From Amycolatopsis sp. MtRt-6 (GTDB lineage Bacteria; Actinomycetota; Actinomycetes; Mycobacteriales; Pseudonocardiaceae), in NCBI RefSeq assembly GCF_017308975.1, contig NZ_JADWPD010000041.1, forward strand, positions 34,254 through 98,253: 64,000 nt of DNA. The letters run 5' to 3'. The notes below the pieces were generated by a model. That model saw only the letters and a program-made list of their open reading frames with translations, did not search any database and had not been told where the DNA came from. Shown piece by piece: positions 46,060 to 54,035 of the stretch. The position numbers were made by a program, and so were the translations under genes. How positions within the stretch are numbered: the stretch's first letter is position 1; each line of letters starts with the position of its first letter.

Positions 46060-46069
46060 GCCGGGCGGG

Positions 46070-47539
46070 TCAGGAGACCGTCCACACCTGACTCGCCGCC
46101 CCCGTCCCGCCGAGCTGGCTGACCGGCGCGCCGCTCGCGGTGGAGGACACCCCGATCGCGAGGCCGCTGTTGACGTTCTGCAGGAAGTACTGGCTGCCGG
46201 TGAGGCTGCCCACCAGGTCCGCGGTCCATTGCTGGTTGGCGCCACCGGTGCAGGTCCATTGCTGCAGCTGGATCCCGTTCGCCGTGGACCCGTCCGGGAC
46301 GTCGAGACACAGCCCGCTGTTGACGTTGACCATCGTGAAGACGTTGTCGGCGAGCTTCGTCAACCGCCATTGCTGGTTGGCGCCCCCGTGCGCGGGCCAT
46401 TGGATGATCTTGCCGCCGGCCGCGGTCGAGGCACCCGAGGCGTCCAGCACCATCGAGCTGCCGGCGTTCTTCAGCACGTGCGTGCCGGCGCTGGGCAGCC
46501 CCGAGTTCGCCGACCACGTGCCCGCGCCGACGTCGAGGGTCCAGCTCGGGTACTGGCCCAGGTTGACCATCGTGCCGCGGATCGTGAGCGGCAGCCAGAT
46601 CAGCGGTGAGTTCCCCATGGCGTTGCCCGTCCAGCGGTCGCCCGCGTAGATGTAGGTGGTCGCCGCGCTGCCCTGGACCGTGATGATGTTCGCCGTCTGG
46701 CTGTTGTAGGTGTTCGTGCCCGGCGCCGCGAAGTTGCGGAACGGCGACCAGGGACCGGCGAGCGACGTCGCGGTCGCGTACACGTTGTCGTTGGTGGCCC
46801 ACCCGGTGAGGTGGGAGGCCAGCAGGTAGTACGTCCCGCCGACCTTGATCACGGCCGGGGACTCGTGGTTCGGCAACGTCGCCACCGCGCTCGCCACCGA
46901 CGTGTAGTCCGCGGACAGCCGGTAGATGCGGAGGCTGCGACCGGCGTTCTCGCTCAGCAGGTACGCGGACCCGTCGGTGTCCTGGAACAGGCCGATGTCC
47001 CGGCTCTGGTTGCCCAGCGGCTGGAAGCTCCCCCGGTAGCTGTACGGGCCGCAGGGCGTGGGACTGGTCGCCACGCCGACCCGCTGGTCGGAGTAGCTCG
47101 TGTTGTCGATGTGCAGGTACATGACGTACGTCCGGGTAGCGGCGTTGTAGATCACCTTGGGCCGTTCGACGATGCGGTTCGGCCCGAGGTCGCCGCTGCC
47201 CTGTTTCGCCAGCGCGGTCCCCTGGTGCGTCCAGTTCGCCAGATCGGTCGAGGTGTAGCAGGGGATGGCCTGGAAGGCGGTGTTCGCCGTGGTCTGGCCG
47301 GTCTTGTCCTCGCCGAAGCCGTACCAGGTGTTCCCGACCTGCACGATGCCCATGCCGTGCAGCTGCAGCGCGCGGCCGGCCGTGTCGGTACGCGTGGTTC
47401 CGAGGGTGAACGTGCTCGTGGCCGCGTGCGCCTGGGGCACGGGAAGCAGCGCACCGGCCAGCACGGTGATCAGGACGGCGAGCAGCGCGAGCGGCCGGTT
47501 CGAACGTTCCTTTGTGGACTGTCGCGGTGGCCTGGACAT
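46070..47539 (-). CDS. secreted GH43-like glycosidase with C-terminal ricin-type (CBM13) lectin domain
   Basis: A 489-residue exported protein. A signal peptide ends near AHAA (residue 40). Residues 45-340 form a five-bladed propeller pattern typical of GH43/GH62-like proteins (TWYGFGEDKTGQT, GLFQDTDGSAYLLSE, HESPAVIKVGGTYYLLASH). Residues about 365-489 are a ricin-B trefoil with three ANQQW/ASQVW repeats. Likely acts on galactan or arabinan outside the cell. The start at 47539 follows GAGAGGAA. Two LacI-type operators lie upstream, so sugar-induced expression is expected. Confidence 0.82.
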   Translation of the reverse strand: MSRPPRQSTKERSNRPLALLAVLITVLAGALLPVPQAHAATSTFTLGTTRTDTAGRALQLHGMGIVQVGNTWYGFGEDKTGQTTANTAFQAIPCYTSTDLANWTHQGTALAKQGSGDLGPNRIVERPKVIYNAATRTYVMYLHIDNTSYSDQRVGVATSPTPCGPYSYRGSFQPLGNQSRDIGLFQDTDGSAYLLSENAGRSLRIYRLSADYTSVASAVATLPNHESPAVIKVGGTYYLLASHLTGWATNDNVYATATSLAGPWSPFRNFAAPGTNTYNSQTANIITVQGSAATTYIYAGDRWTGNAMGNSPLIWLPLTIRGTMVNLGQYPSWTLDVGAGTWSANSGLPSAGTHVLKNAGSSMVLDASGASTAAGGKIIQWPAHGGANQQWRLTKLADNVFTMVNVNSGLCLDVPDGSTANGIQLQQWTCTGGANQQWTADLVGSLTGSQYFLQNVNSGLAIGVSSTASGAPVSQLGGTGAASQVWTVS

Positions 47540-47578
47540 CCCGGTTCCTCTCTGGCGCGGCCGCCGGCTCGCCGGATG

Positions 47579-47592
47579 TCGAACCGGTTCGA
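47579..47592. promoter_or_regulatory. LacI-type operator, perfect 14-bp palindrome
   Basis: TCGAACCGGTTCGA, 40 bases upstream of the GH43-like start on the minus strand. The central CCGG with CG-rich flanks is typical of LacI/GalR-family sites. No LacI gene is in the window. Confidence 0.65.
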
Positions 47593-47634
47593 GCGATCGG
47601 TGCGCCAGCATGGTACGAATGGGCGGAGCACGGG

Positions 47635-49452
47635 TCAAGAAGAGCTCTCACCAGGGGCTGAAACTTTCACCGCCGGAGAAGATGCGGTCGAATCGGTTCG
47701 AGCGAACCGCCCCGTCGTGCGGCGCCGCCACCGGACGCCGCCGGCCGCGGTCACGGCCAGGGCCCCGAGCAGCGCCAGCACGGCCGCCGGCGCCAGCACG
47801 CCCCAGGGAGCGCGCTCCGCGTACGGGTGGTTTTCGGCGATGAGCAGGCCCCACTCGGGCGACGGCGGCTGGGCTCCGAGCCCGAGGAAACCCAGTGCGG
47901 CCAACGCCAACGCGATTCCGGGCAGGCGCAGCATGGCGTGCCGGGTCACCGGCCGCAGCACGGCCGGGAGCAGCCGGCGGCGCAGCAGGTACCACTCCCC
48001 CGCGCCCAGTGCGCGGGTCGCCGCCATGAGCGTGGTGGCGCGTTCCTGGCGCAGCAGCGCCGAGGTGTGGGTGGCCAGCGGGGCCCAGGCGACGGCGGCC
48101 ACCGCCAGCGCGGGCGTCCACGGGCCGCTGCCCGCGACGCCGGCGACCAGCAGCCCGGCCAGGACCGGCGGCACGGCGTTGACCAGCTCGACCAGCGGCC
48201 CGGAGATCCGGGGCAGGAAGCCCAGCAGGACACCGGCGACGAGGGCGGCCGCGCTGATGGCGACGGCCCACGCGAGGGTGCCGAGCGCGCCGTGGCCGAC
48301 CCGGGCGAGGATGTCGCGGCCGAGCGCGTCGGCGCCGAACGGCAGGGCCACCGACGGCGGCCGCAGGCGGGCGGCGGGATCGACGGTGTAGGGGTCGCGC
48401 AGGAGGCCGAGGCCGATGATGCCGAGCAGCAGCGTCCCGTACACCAGTGGCAGCGCGCGAGGCCTGGGTTCGGCGGGCCCGCTCAGTGACCTCAGCTCGC
48501 CGTCCCGCAACGCCGGCCCGAGCAGGAACCGGGCCGCGAGCCGGGCGGGCACCCCGGCCACCGCCGCGAACGCGAGCAGGACGAGCGTGCCGGTCTGCAG
48601 GACGGGCAGGTCCTGGGCGAGTGCGGCGTCCAAAGTGGTCCGGCCGAGACCGGGGATGTCGAACAGCTTCTCCACGGCCACGGCACCGCCGGTCAGCCCG
48701 ACCGCGAACAGGCCGAGGTTGGGCACCAGCGCGGGCACGCACCGCCGCAGTGCCTGCCGGGCAATGGATCCCGGCGACACGCCGTAGGCGGTGGCGGTCA
48801 GTGTCCACGGCTCGGCGAACGCGCCGGGCAGCAGGTCGTCGAGCATCCGGCCGAGCACCGCGCCGGCGGGCAGGCCGAGCGACAACGCGGGCAATACCAT
48901 CCACTGTGGACCGTACCAGCCGAGCGCGGGCAGCCAGCCCAGCTTGACGCCGACGACGGTCGCCAAGGTGGCCGCGACGAGGAACTCGGGCAGCGCGGCC
49001 AGCACCGCCGCCCCGCTGCCCCCGGCCCCGCGGCCGTCGAGGCGCCGCCGCGAACCGAGCCACAGCGTGCGGGCGCACACCGCCGCGGCCGTGACCACGG
49101 CGACCGCCAGCGCGGCAGCCATCAGCAGCAGCGAGACGCCGAGCGACGCCAGGACCGACGGCAGCACCTCGGTGCCGGACACCCACGACCGGCCCGCGTC
49201 GCCGTGCAGCAGCCCGCCGAGCCACCGCCCGAGCAGCCGCAGCGGGCCCTCCCCCAGCCCGAGCTCGTCCCGGACCGCCCGCAGGGCCTCCGGGGTGGGA
49301 TCGCCGTCCGCCGCGCGGGCCTTGAGCACGGTCAGCGCGGGGTCGGTCCGCGAGAGCCAGGGCAGCAGGCCGATCCCGCACACCAGCAGGGCGGTGAGCC
49401 CGATCCGCCACAGCACGTCGAGGCCGCCGTACCGCAGGAAAGCGCGGGGCAC
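47635..49452 (-). CDS. fused DppB-DppC-type ABC permease (second paralogue)
   Basis: A 605-residue fusion with the same design as 37699-39435: DppB-type loop VAVEKLFDIPGLGRTTLDAA, DppC signature GADALGRDILARVGHGALGT and second loop ALGAGEWYLLRRRLLPAVLR. The start is uncertain: GTG 49452 is the first standard start, but a CTG at 49476 overlaps the lipoprotein stop (CTGA) and has a GGGGA site upstream, so translation may begin there. No ATPase gene is adjacent. The Ser-rich C-terminal tail (TDSTASSPAVKVSAP) contains a second LacI-like site. Confidence 0.87.
   Translation of the reverse strand: MPRAFLRYGGLDVLWRIGLTALLVCGIGLLPWLSRTDPALTVLKARAADGDPTPEALRAVRDELGLGEGPLRLLGRWLGGLLHGDAGRSWVSGTEVLPSVLASLGVSLLLMAAALAVAVVTAAAVCARTLWLGSRRRLDGRGAGGSGAAVLAALPEFLVAATLATVVGVKLGWLPALGWYGPQWMVLPALSLGLPAGAVLGRMLDDLLPGAFAEPWTLTATAYGVSPGSIARQALRRCVPALVPNLGLFAVGLTGGAVAVEKLFDIPGLGRTTLDAALAQDLPVLQTGTLVLLAFAAVAGVPARLAARFLLGPALRDGELRSLSGPAEPRPRALPLVYGTLLLGIIGLGLLRDPYTVDPAARLRPPSVALPFGADALGRDILARVGHGALGTLAWAVAISAAALVAGVLLGFLPRISGPLVELVNAVPPVLAGLLVAGVAGSGPWTPALAVAAVAWAPLATHTSALLRQERATTLMAATRALGAGEWYLLRRRLLPAVLRPVTRHAMLRLPGIALALAALGFLGLGAQPPSPEWGLLIAENHPYAERAPWGVLAPAAVLALLGALAVTAAGGVRWRRRTTGRFARTDSTASSPAVKVSAPGESSS
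47688..47701. promoter_or_regulatory. second LacI-type operator-like site inside the permease 3' end
   Basis: TCGAATCGGTTCGA differs from a perfect palindrome at one pair and matches the operator at 47579-47592 in 13 of 14 positions. Centres are 109 bases apart, suggesting cooperative or looped binding upstream of the GH43-like gene. Confidence 0.5.
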
Positions 49453-49472
49453 GAAGCCGGGTTTCGGCGTGC

Positions 49473-50963
49473 TCAGCGGTGGGTCCCCGTGTCGACCATG
49501 GCCCGCTCGTACGGGTCCGGCACCGTGCCCTGGACCGACGGCGCGACCCCCACGGCCACCTTCAGGTGCACCAGCGGGATCACCGCGTCCGTGGCGAGGA
49601 CGGCCGCCTCGGCCACCATGACCGCGTCCTGCCGCCGGCCGGGGTCGGCGACGGGCCGGGCGGCGGCGACGGCGTCGTCGATCCGCTTGTCGCAGATCCC
49701 GGCCAGGTTGTAACCGCCGGCGCAGGTGAAGTCGCTCGCGAGGACGGAGATCGGGTCCCCGGTCTCCAGCAGCACGTTGCGTGAGCTGACGACGGCGTCG
49801 AACTTCCCGGCGAGGGCGTCGCTGTCCAGCCGCGCGGAGTCGAGGACGGCCAGTTTCACCGTGAAGCCGGCCTTTTCGAGCTGCTGCTGCAGCACCTGGG
49901 CGACCTCGGGCAGCTCGGCACGGCTGTTGTGGGTGGCGATCGTGATGGCGGCGCCCGCCGGGCGTACCGCCTTCGCCCGGCCCGCCGGCGGGATCCGCTT
50001 GCCGTCGGCCCAGGTCAACGCGGGCCCGAAGATCCCCCGGCCGGGCTCCGCGTAGCCCTCGTACACGTTCTTCGCCAGGACGGAGGTGTCGATCGCCTCC
50101 CGGGCGGCGGCCCGCACCGCGGGGTCGGCGAAGACGCCGGACTTCGTGTTCAGGTACAGCGCGGTGTTCCGCGGGGTGACCTTCAGCTGCACCAGCTGCT
50201 TGTCCAGCGAGGCGAGCTGGGCGACCGGCAGCGCGTCGACGATGTCGGCCTGACCGGTGCGCAGCGCGTTGGCACGGGCGGTGCCGTCGGCGACGAACTT
50301 CGCGTCGATGCCCGCCGACCGGGCGCGGCCGCCCCAGTAGCCGTCGAACCGGTCCAAAGTGGCCGTGGTGGTGCCGTCGACGGCCTTGAGGACGAACGGT
50401 CCGGTCGCGGTGCCGAGCAGGCCGACGGCGCCCGCCGCCTCGTACGCCTTCGGGGAGAACACCGCCAGCGCGGGGTTGGACAGCCGCAGGGGCAGCACGG
50501 GGTCGGGGGTTCCGGTGGTGACGCGCACCTGCTTGTCCCCCACGGCCACGGCGGTCAGCTGCACCCCGCCCAGTGCCGGCGGCACCGGCTTGGCCTGCGC
50601 GGCCCGGGTCAGCGCGGCCACGACGGCGGCCGCGGTGACCGGGCCGCCGTCCTGGAACTTCGCCTCCCGCAGCGTGAACACCCACCCGCCGCCGGCGTCG
50701 TCGGCCCGCCAGGACTCGGCGAGCGCCGGCGCGGCGGTGCCGTCGGCGGCGAGCCGCGTCAGGCCTTCGGCGACACCCAGCCGGGACAGGATGTAGCCGT
50801 CCTGGCCGTACGGGGACAAGTTCTGTGACGGCGCGAAGGCCAGCGCGACTCGCAGCCGCCCGCCGTCCGGGGACGCCCCGGCCCCGCCGGCGGAGGCGAA
50901 ACATCCCGACAGGAGCGGAGCGAGCAGCAGGCAGGCAACCAGCAGGCGGCGACGGGTTCTCAT
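49473..50963 (-). CDS. ABC transporter substrate-binding lipoprotein, family 5 (second paralogue)
   Basis: A 496-residue SBP_bac_5 protein with lipobox ending LLSGC (Cys21). It shares VAEGLTRLAADG, LDRFDGYWGG and VADGTARANALR with the protein at 36191-37699, and the two genes are clearly duplicates. A perfect Zur-type box lies 45 bases upstream of the start, so its ligand is probably zinc-related, such as a zinc-metallophore complex (inference). It forms an operon with the fused permease downstream. Confidence 0.9.
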   Translation of the reverse strand: MRTRRRLLVACLLLAPLLSGCFASAGGAGASPDGGRLRVALAFAPSQNLSPYGQDGYILSRLGVAEGLTRLAADGTAAPALAESWRADDAGGGWVFTLREAKFQDGGPVTAAAVVAALTRAAQAKPVPPALGGVQLTAVAVGDKQVRVTTGTPDPVLPLRLSNPALAVFSPKAYEAAGAVGLLGTATGPFVLKAVDGTTTATLDRFDGYWGGRARSAGIDAKFVADGTARANALRTGQADIVDALPVAQLASLDKQLVQLKVTPRNTALYLNTKSGVFADPAVRAAAREAIDTSVLAKNVYEGYAEPGRGIFGPALTWADGKRIPPAGRAKAVRPAGAAITIATHNSRAELPEVAQVLQQQLEKAGFTVKLAVLDSARLDSDALAGKFDAVVSSRNVLLETGDPISVLASDFTCAGGYNLAGICDKRIDDAVAAARPVADPGRRQDAVMVAEAAVLATDAVIPLVHLKVAVGVAPSVQGTVPDPYERAMVDTGTHR

Positions 50964-51007
50964 GATCCTCGGTTCTTCGTGGGCAGGTCTGCTGCGAGCA
51001 GGCTACC

Positions 51008-51022
51008 TGAAAACCGTTTTCA
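51008..51022. promoter_or_regulatory. Zur-type zinc box, perfect 7-1-7 palindrome
   Basis: TGAAAACCGTTTTCA, 45 bases upstream of the start of the family-5 lipoprotein on the minus strand. Actinobacterial Zur boxes have this 7-1-7 TGAAAA...TTTTCA layout. It predicts repression by zinc-loaded Zur. The flank toward 51059 is the end of the aminotransferase gene, which points away. Confidence 0.75.
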
Positions 51023-51058
51023 CTCAATGTGCCGAAGATCTCGCCGCGGCCCGGGTCG

Positions 51059-52333
51059 TCAGCCGGCTCCGTGTCCGGCGACGACGGTTCCGATCGCCCG
51101 CACCAGCCCGCGGAGCTCGGCGTCGGTCGTGATGAACGGCGGGCTGATCTGCAGGGTGTTGCCGCGCAACGGCCGGGTGATGAACCCGTGGTCGACGAGT
51201 TCGTCGGCCACGGCCTCGGCGCCGAGGTCCGCGGTGAGGGTGACGCCGCCGAGCAGACCGGCGACGCGGGTGTCGGTGACGCCGGGCAGGGCGCGCAGGT
51301 TCTCCAGTTCCTGGGCCAGCAGGAACTCCAGCTCCACGACCCGCGGCAGGAGCTTCTCCTCCTCCAGCAGGTCGAGGTTGCGCAGGGCGACCGCGCAGGC
51401 CGTGGCGTGGCCGGAGTAGGTGGAGCCGTAGCGGAAGACCGGCGTCTCGGCCGAGTCCCGGTAGAACGGCTGCCAGACGGCCGGGGCGACGAGCACCCCG
51501 CCGAGCGGCGCGTACCCCGAGGTGACCCCCTTGGCGAACGTCAGCAGATCCGGCGTCAGCCCGTACCGCTCGACGGCGAACATCTCGCCGGTGCGCCCGA
51601 ACCCGGTGATGACTTCGTCGACGATGAACAGGATGTCGTTGTCGCGGCAGATCCGCTGCAGCCCTTCGAGGTAACCGGGTGCGGGCGGGTTGACGCCACC
51701 GGTGCCCTGGACGGGTTCGGCCACGATGGCCGCGATGCGGTCCGCGCCGAGCTCCGCCACCGTGCGCTCGACCGCCGTGATGTCGTCGGCCGAGACGCGG
51801 GCGGTCTCCGGGACGAGCGAGCCGGTGCCGTACCCGGCGCGGTTGAAGTCCAGCCCGGCGATGCTGGTGCCGTAGGCGTGCAGCCCGTGGTAGGCGAACT
51901 CCCGGCTCAGCACGATCGTCTTGGCCGGACGGCCGGCCAGGTGCCAGTGCCGGCGGGCCAGCTTGCAGGCCACGTCGATCGCGTCGGAACCCCCGCTGTT
52001 GAGGATCACCTTGGCGGCCGGGAACGGGGCGGCCGCGGCGAGCCGCTCGGCCAACTCGACCGCGCGGTCGTTGAGGTACCGGCCGAAGACGTGGTAGGTC
52101 TCCAGGCGGCACATCTGCGCGTAGGCCGCGTCGGCCAGTTCGGGGCGGGCGTGCCCGACGTTGGCGTGCCACAGCCCGGCGGTGCCGTCGAACAACGCGC
52201 GCCCGTCGGCGGTGTGCACGTAGCTGCCTTCGGCGCGGGTGATCACGAGCTGACGGCCGAGGACCGACGGCAGGTGGGCCTGCGCGCTCCACAGCGCGGG
52301 CCCGTCGAGGACGCGGAACTCGTTCTCCGGCAA
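51059..52333 (-). CDS. class III (omega) aminotransferase
   Basis: A 424-residue PLP enzyme. Landmarks: GLWHANVGHARPEL, NSGGSDAIDVACKLARR, EPVQGTGGVNPP, FIVDEVITGFGRTG and the Schiff-base lysine in LLTFAKGVTSGY. It resembles the beta-alanine/GABA:pyruvate aminotransferases. With the divergent aldehyde dehydrogenase it would convert an omega-amino compound to a semialdehyde. Located next to the Zur box but on the far side of that promoter's direction. Confidence 0.9.
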   Translation of the reverse strand: MPENEFRVLDGPALWSAQAHLPSVLGRQLVITRAEGSYVHTADGRALFDGTAGLWHANVGHARPELADAAYAQMCRLETYHVFGRYLNDRAVELAERLAAAAPFPAAKVILNSGGSDAIDVACKLARRHWHLAGRPAKTIVLSREFAYHGLHAYGTSIAGLDFNRAGYGTGSLVPETARVSADDITAVERTVAELGADRIAAIVAEPVQGTGGVNPPAPGYLEGLQRICRDNDILFIVDEVITGFGRTGEMFAVERYGLTPDLLTFAKGVTSGYAPLGGVLVAPAVWQPFYRDSAETPVFRYGSTYSGHATACAVALRNLDLLEEEKLLPRVVELEFLLAQELENLRALPGVTDTRVAGLLGGVTLTADLGAEAVADELVDHGFITRPLRGNTLQISPPFITTDAELRGLVRAIGTVVAGHGAG

Positions 52334-52410
52334 GGTGTTCTCCAGTCGGCTCGGCGAGGGGACGACCCTCCACTGCGGACGTTCCCGACGCTACGCGAGC
52401 GGGCGGGCGG

Positions 52411-52437
52411 CCCGGCTTGACAAAACGTCAAGCCGGG
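52411..52437. promoter_or_regulatory. 27-bp inverted repeat between divergent aminotransferase and dehydrogenase genes
   Basis: Arms CCCGGCTTGAC (52411-52421) and GTCAAGCCGGG (52427-52437) are perfectly complementary around AAAAC. The site lies in the shared promoter region (52334-52531) of the two catabolic genes. The best candidate regulator is the PucR gene following the dehydrogenase. A hairpin terminator is unlikely because both neighbouring genes point away. Confidence 0.6.
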
Positions 52438-52531
52438 CGGCCCCGGAGCTGACACTTCCGTCCTTGCCGGGCACCGGCGCGGCGATCAGGCTCGGAGGAG
52501 TCCCGAGTCCCTCCGTCCCCAGGAGCGCCCC

Positions 52532-53971
52532 ATGATCGACCTGCCCGGCCGGCTCTTCATCGACGGAACGTGGCTCGACGCGGTGGACGGCGCCACGATG
52601 CCGGTCGACGACCCCGCGACCGGCGAGGTCTTCGCGCACGTCGCCGACGCCGGCCCGAAGGACGCCCTGCTGGCCGAAGAGGCGGCCGTGCGCGCCCAGG
52701 AGCCGTGGGCGGCCACCCCACCGCGGGAACGCGGCGAGATCCTGCGGCGGGCCCACGACATCATCCTGTCCCGCACCGACGAACTCGCCGAGCTGATCAC
52801 CGCCGAGATGGGCAAGCCGCTCGCCGAAGCCCGTGGCGAGGTGGCCTACGCCGCCGAGTTCTTCCGGTGGTTCGCCGAGGAGGCGGTGCGCATCGGCGGC
52901 GACTACGGCGTGCTCCCGGACGGCCGGAACCGGATGCTGCTCATGCGCCAGCCCGTCGGGCCCTGCCTGCTGATCACCCCGTGGAACTTCCCGCTGGCCA
53001 TGGGCACCCGCAAGATCGGCCCCGCGGTCGCGGCGGGCTGCACCGTGGTCCTCAAGCCCGCGCCGCAGACCCCGCTGTCGAGCCTCGCGCTCGCGGGCAT
53101 CCTGCGGGAGGCGGGCCTGCCGGACGGCGTGCTCAACGTCGTCACCACGTCCCGGGCCGCGGCGGTGGTCGAACCGCTGCTGCGTGGCGGGCGGATCCGG
53201 AAGCTGTCCTTCACCGGCTCGACGGCGGTCGGCAAGCTGCTGCTGACCCAGTGCGCGGACACCGTGCTCCGCGCGTCGATGGAGCTCGGCGGCAACGCTC
53301 CCTTCATCGTGTTCGACGACGCCGACCTCGACGAAGCCGTCGACGGGGCGCTGACCGCGAAGATGCGCAACATGGGCGAGGCCTGCACCGCGGCCAACCG
53401 CTTCTTCGTCCACCGGTCGGTGGCCGACGAGTTCGCGGCGCGCCTGGCGGCACGGATGAGCGCGCTCGTCGTCGGTCCGGGCACCCGCGCCGGCGTCGAC
53501 GTCGGGCCGCTCATCGACGAGGCCGGCCGCCGCAAGGTGGACCTGCTCGTCGCGGACGCCGTGCGGCGCGGGGCCCGGGTGCTCACCGGCGGGGAGTGCC
53601 CGCCGGGGCCGGGGTGGTTCTACCCGCCCACGGTGCTGTCGCCGGTCGCCGCGGACAGCGAGCTGACGGCGACGGAGATCTTCGGGCCGGTCGCGGCGAT
53701 CCTCACGTTCGACGACGAGGACGAGGCCGTCCGGCGGGCCAACGACACCCCGTGGGGGCTCGTCGGGTACGTCTTCACCCGGTCGCTGGACCGGGCGTTG
53801 CGGGTCAGCGAGCGGCTGGAGACCGGGATGGTCGGCCTCAACACGGGCGTGGTGTCGAACCCGGCGGCGCCGTTCGGCGGGGTGAAGCAGTCCGGCCTCG
53901 GCCGGGAGGGCGGCCGGCTCGGCATCGACGAGTTCCTCGAGCACAAGTACGTGGCGGTGCCGGTCCGCTGA
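52532..53971 (+). CDS. NAD(P)-dependent aldehyde dehydrogenase, succinate-semialdehyde type
   Basis: A 479-residue ALDH. The nucleotide-binding ITPWNFPLAMGTRKIGPA, FTGSTAVGK, general-base Glu in MELGGNAPF and catalytic Cys in MGEACTAANRF are present. It resembles GabD-type succinate-semialdehyde dehydrogenases. With the divergent aminotransferase it would complete GABA-like degradation to a dicarboxylic acid. ATG 52532 is preceded by AGGAG at suitable distance. Confidence 0.9.
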   Translation: MIDLPGRLFIDGTWLDAVDGATMPVDDPATGEVFAHVADAGPKDALLAEEAAVRAQEPWAATPPRERGEILRRAHDIILSRTDELAELITAEMGKPLAEARGEVAYAAEFFRWFAEEAVRIGGDYGVLPDGRNRMLLMRQPVGPCLLITPWNFPLAMGTRKIGPAVAAGCTVVLKPAPQTPLSSLALAGILREAGLPDGVLNVVTTSRAAAVVEPLLRGGRIRKLSFTGSTAVGKLLLTQCADTVLRASMELGGNAPFIVFDDADLDEAVDGALTAKMRNMGEACTAANRFFVHRSVADEFAARLAARMSALVVGPGTRAGVDVGPLIDEAGRRKVDLLVADAVRRGARVLTGGECPPGPGWFYPPTVLSPVAADSELTATEIFGPVAAILTFDDEDEAVRRANDTPWGLVGYVFTRSLDRALRVSERLETGMVGLNTGVVSNPAAPFGGVKQSGLGREGGRLGIDEFLEHKYVAVPVR

Positions 53972-54035
53972 ACGGCGCTGTGGTGTGAACGGCGCTGTCG
54001 TTGCGTCCGGTGCGGCGAGGGCGCAGAGTACGACG

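Noticed and set aside
47635..51027. 1130-codon minus-strand frame
   Set aside because: The first half is a shadow of the SBP gene in another frame; only the permease part from about 49452 has domains.
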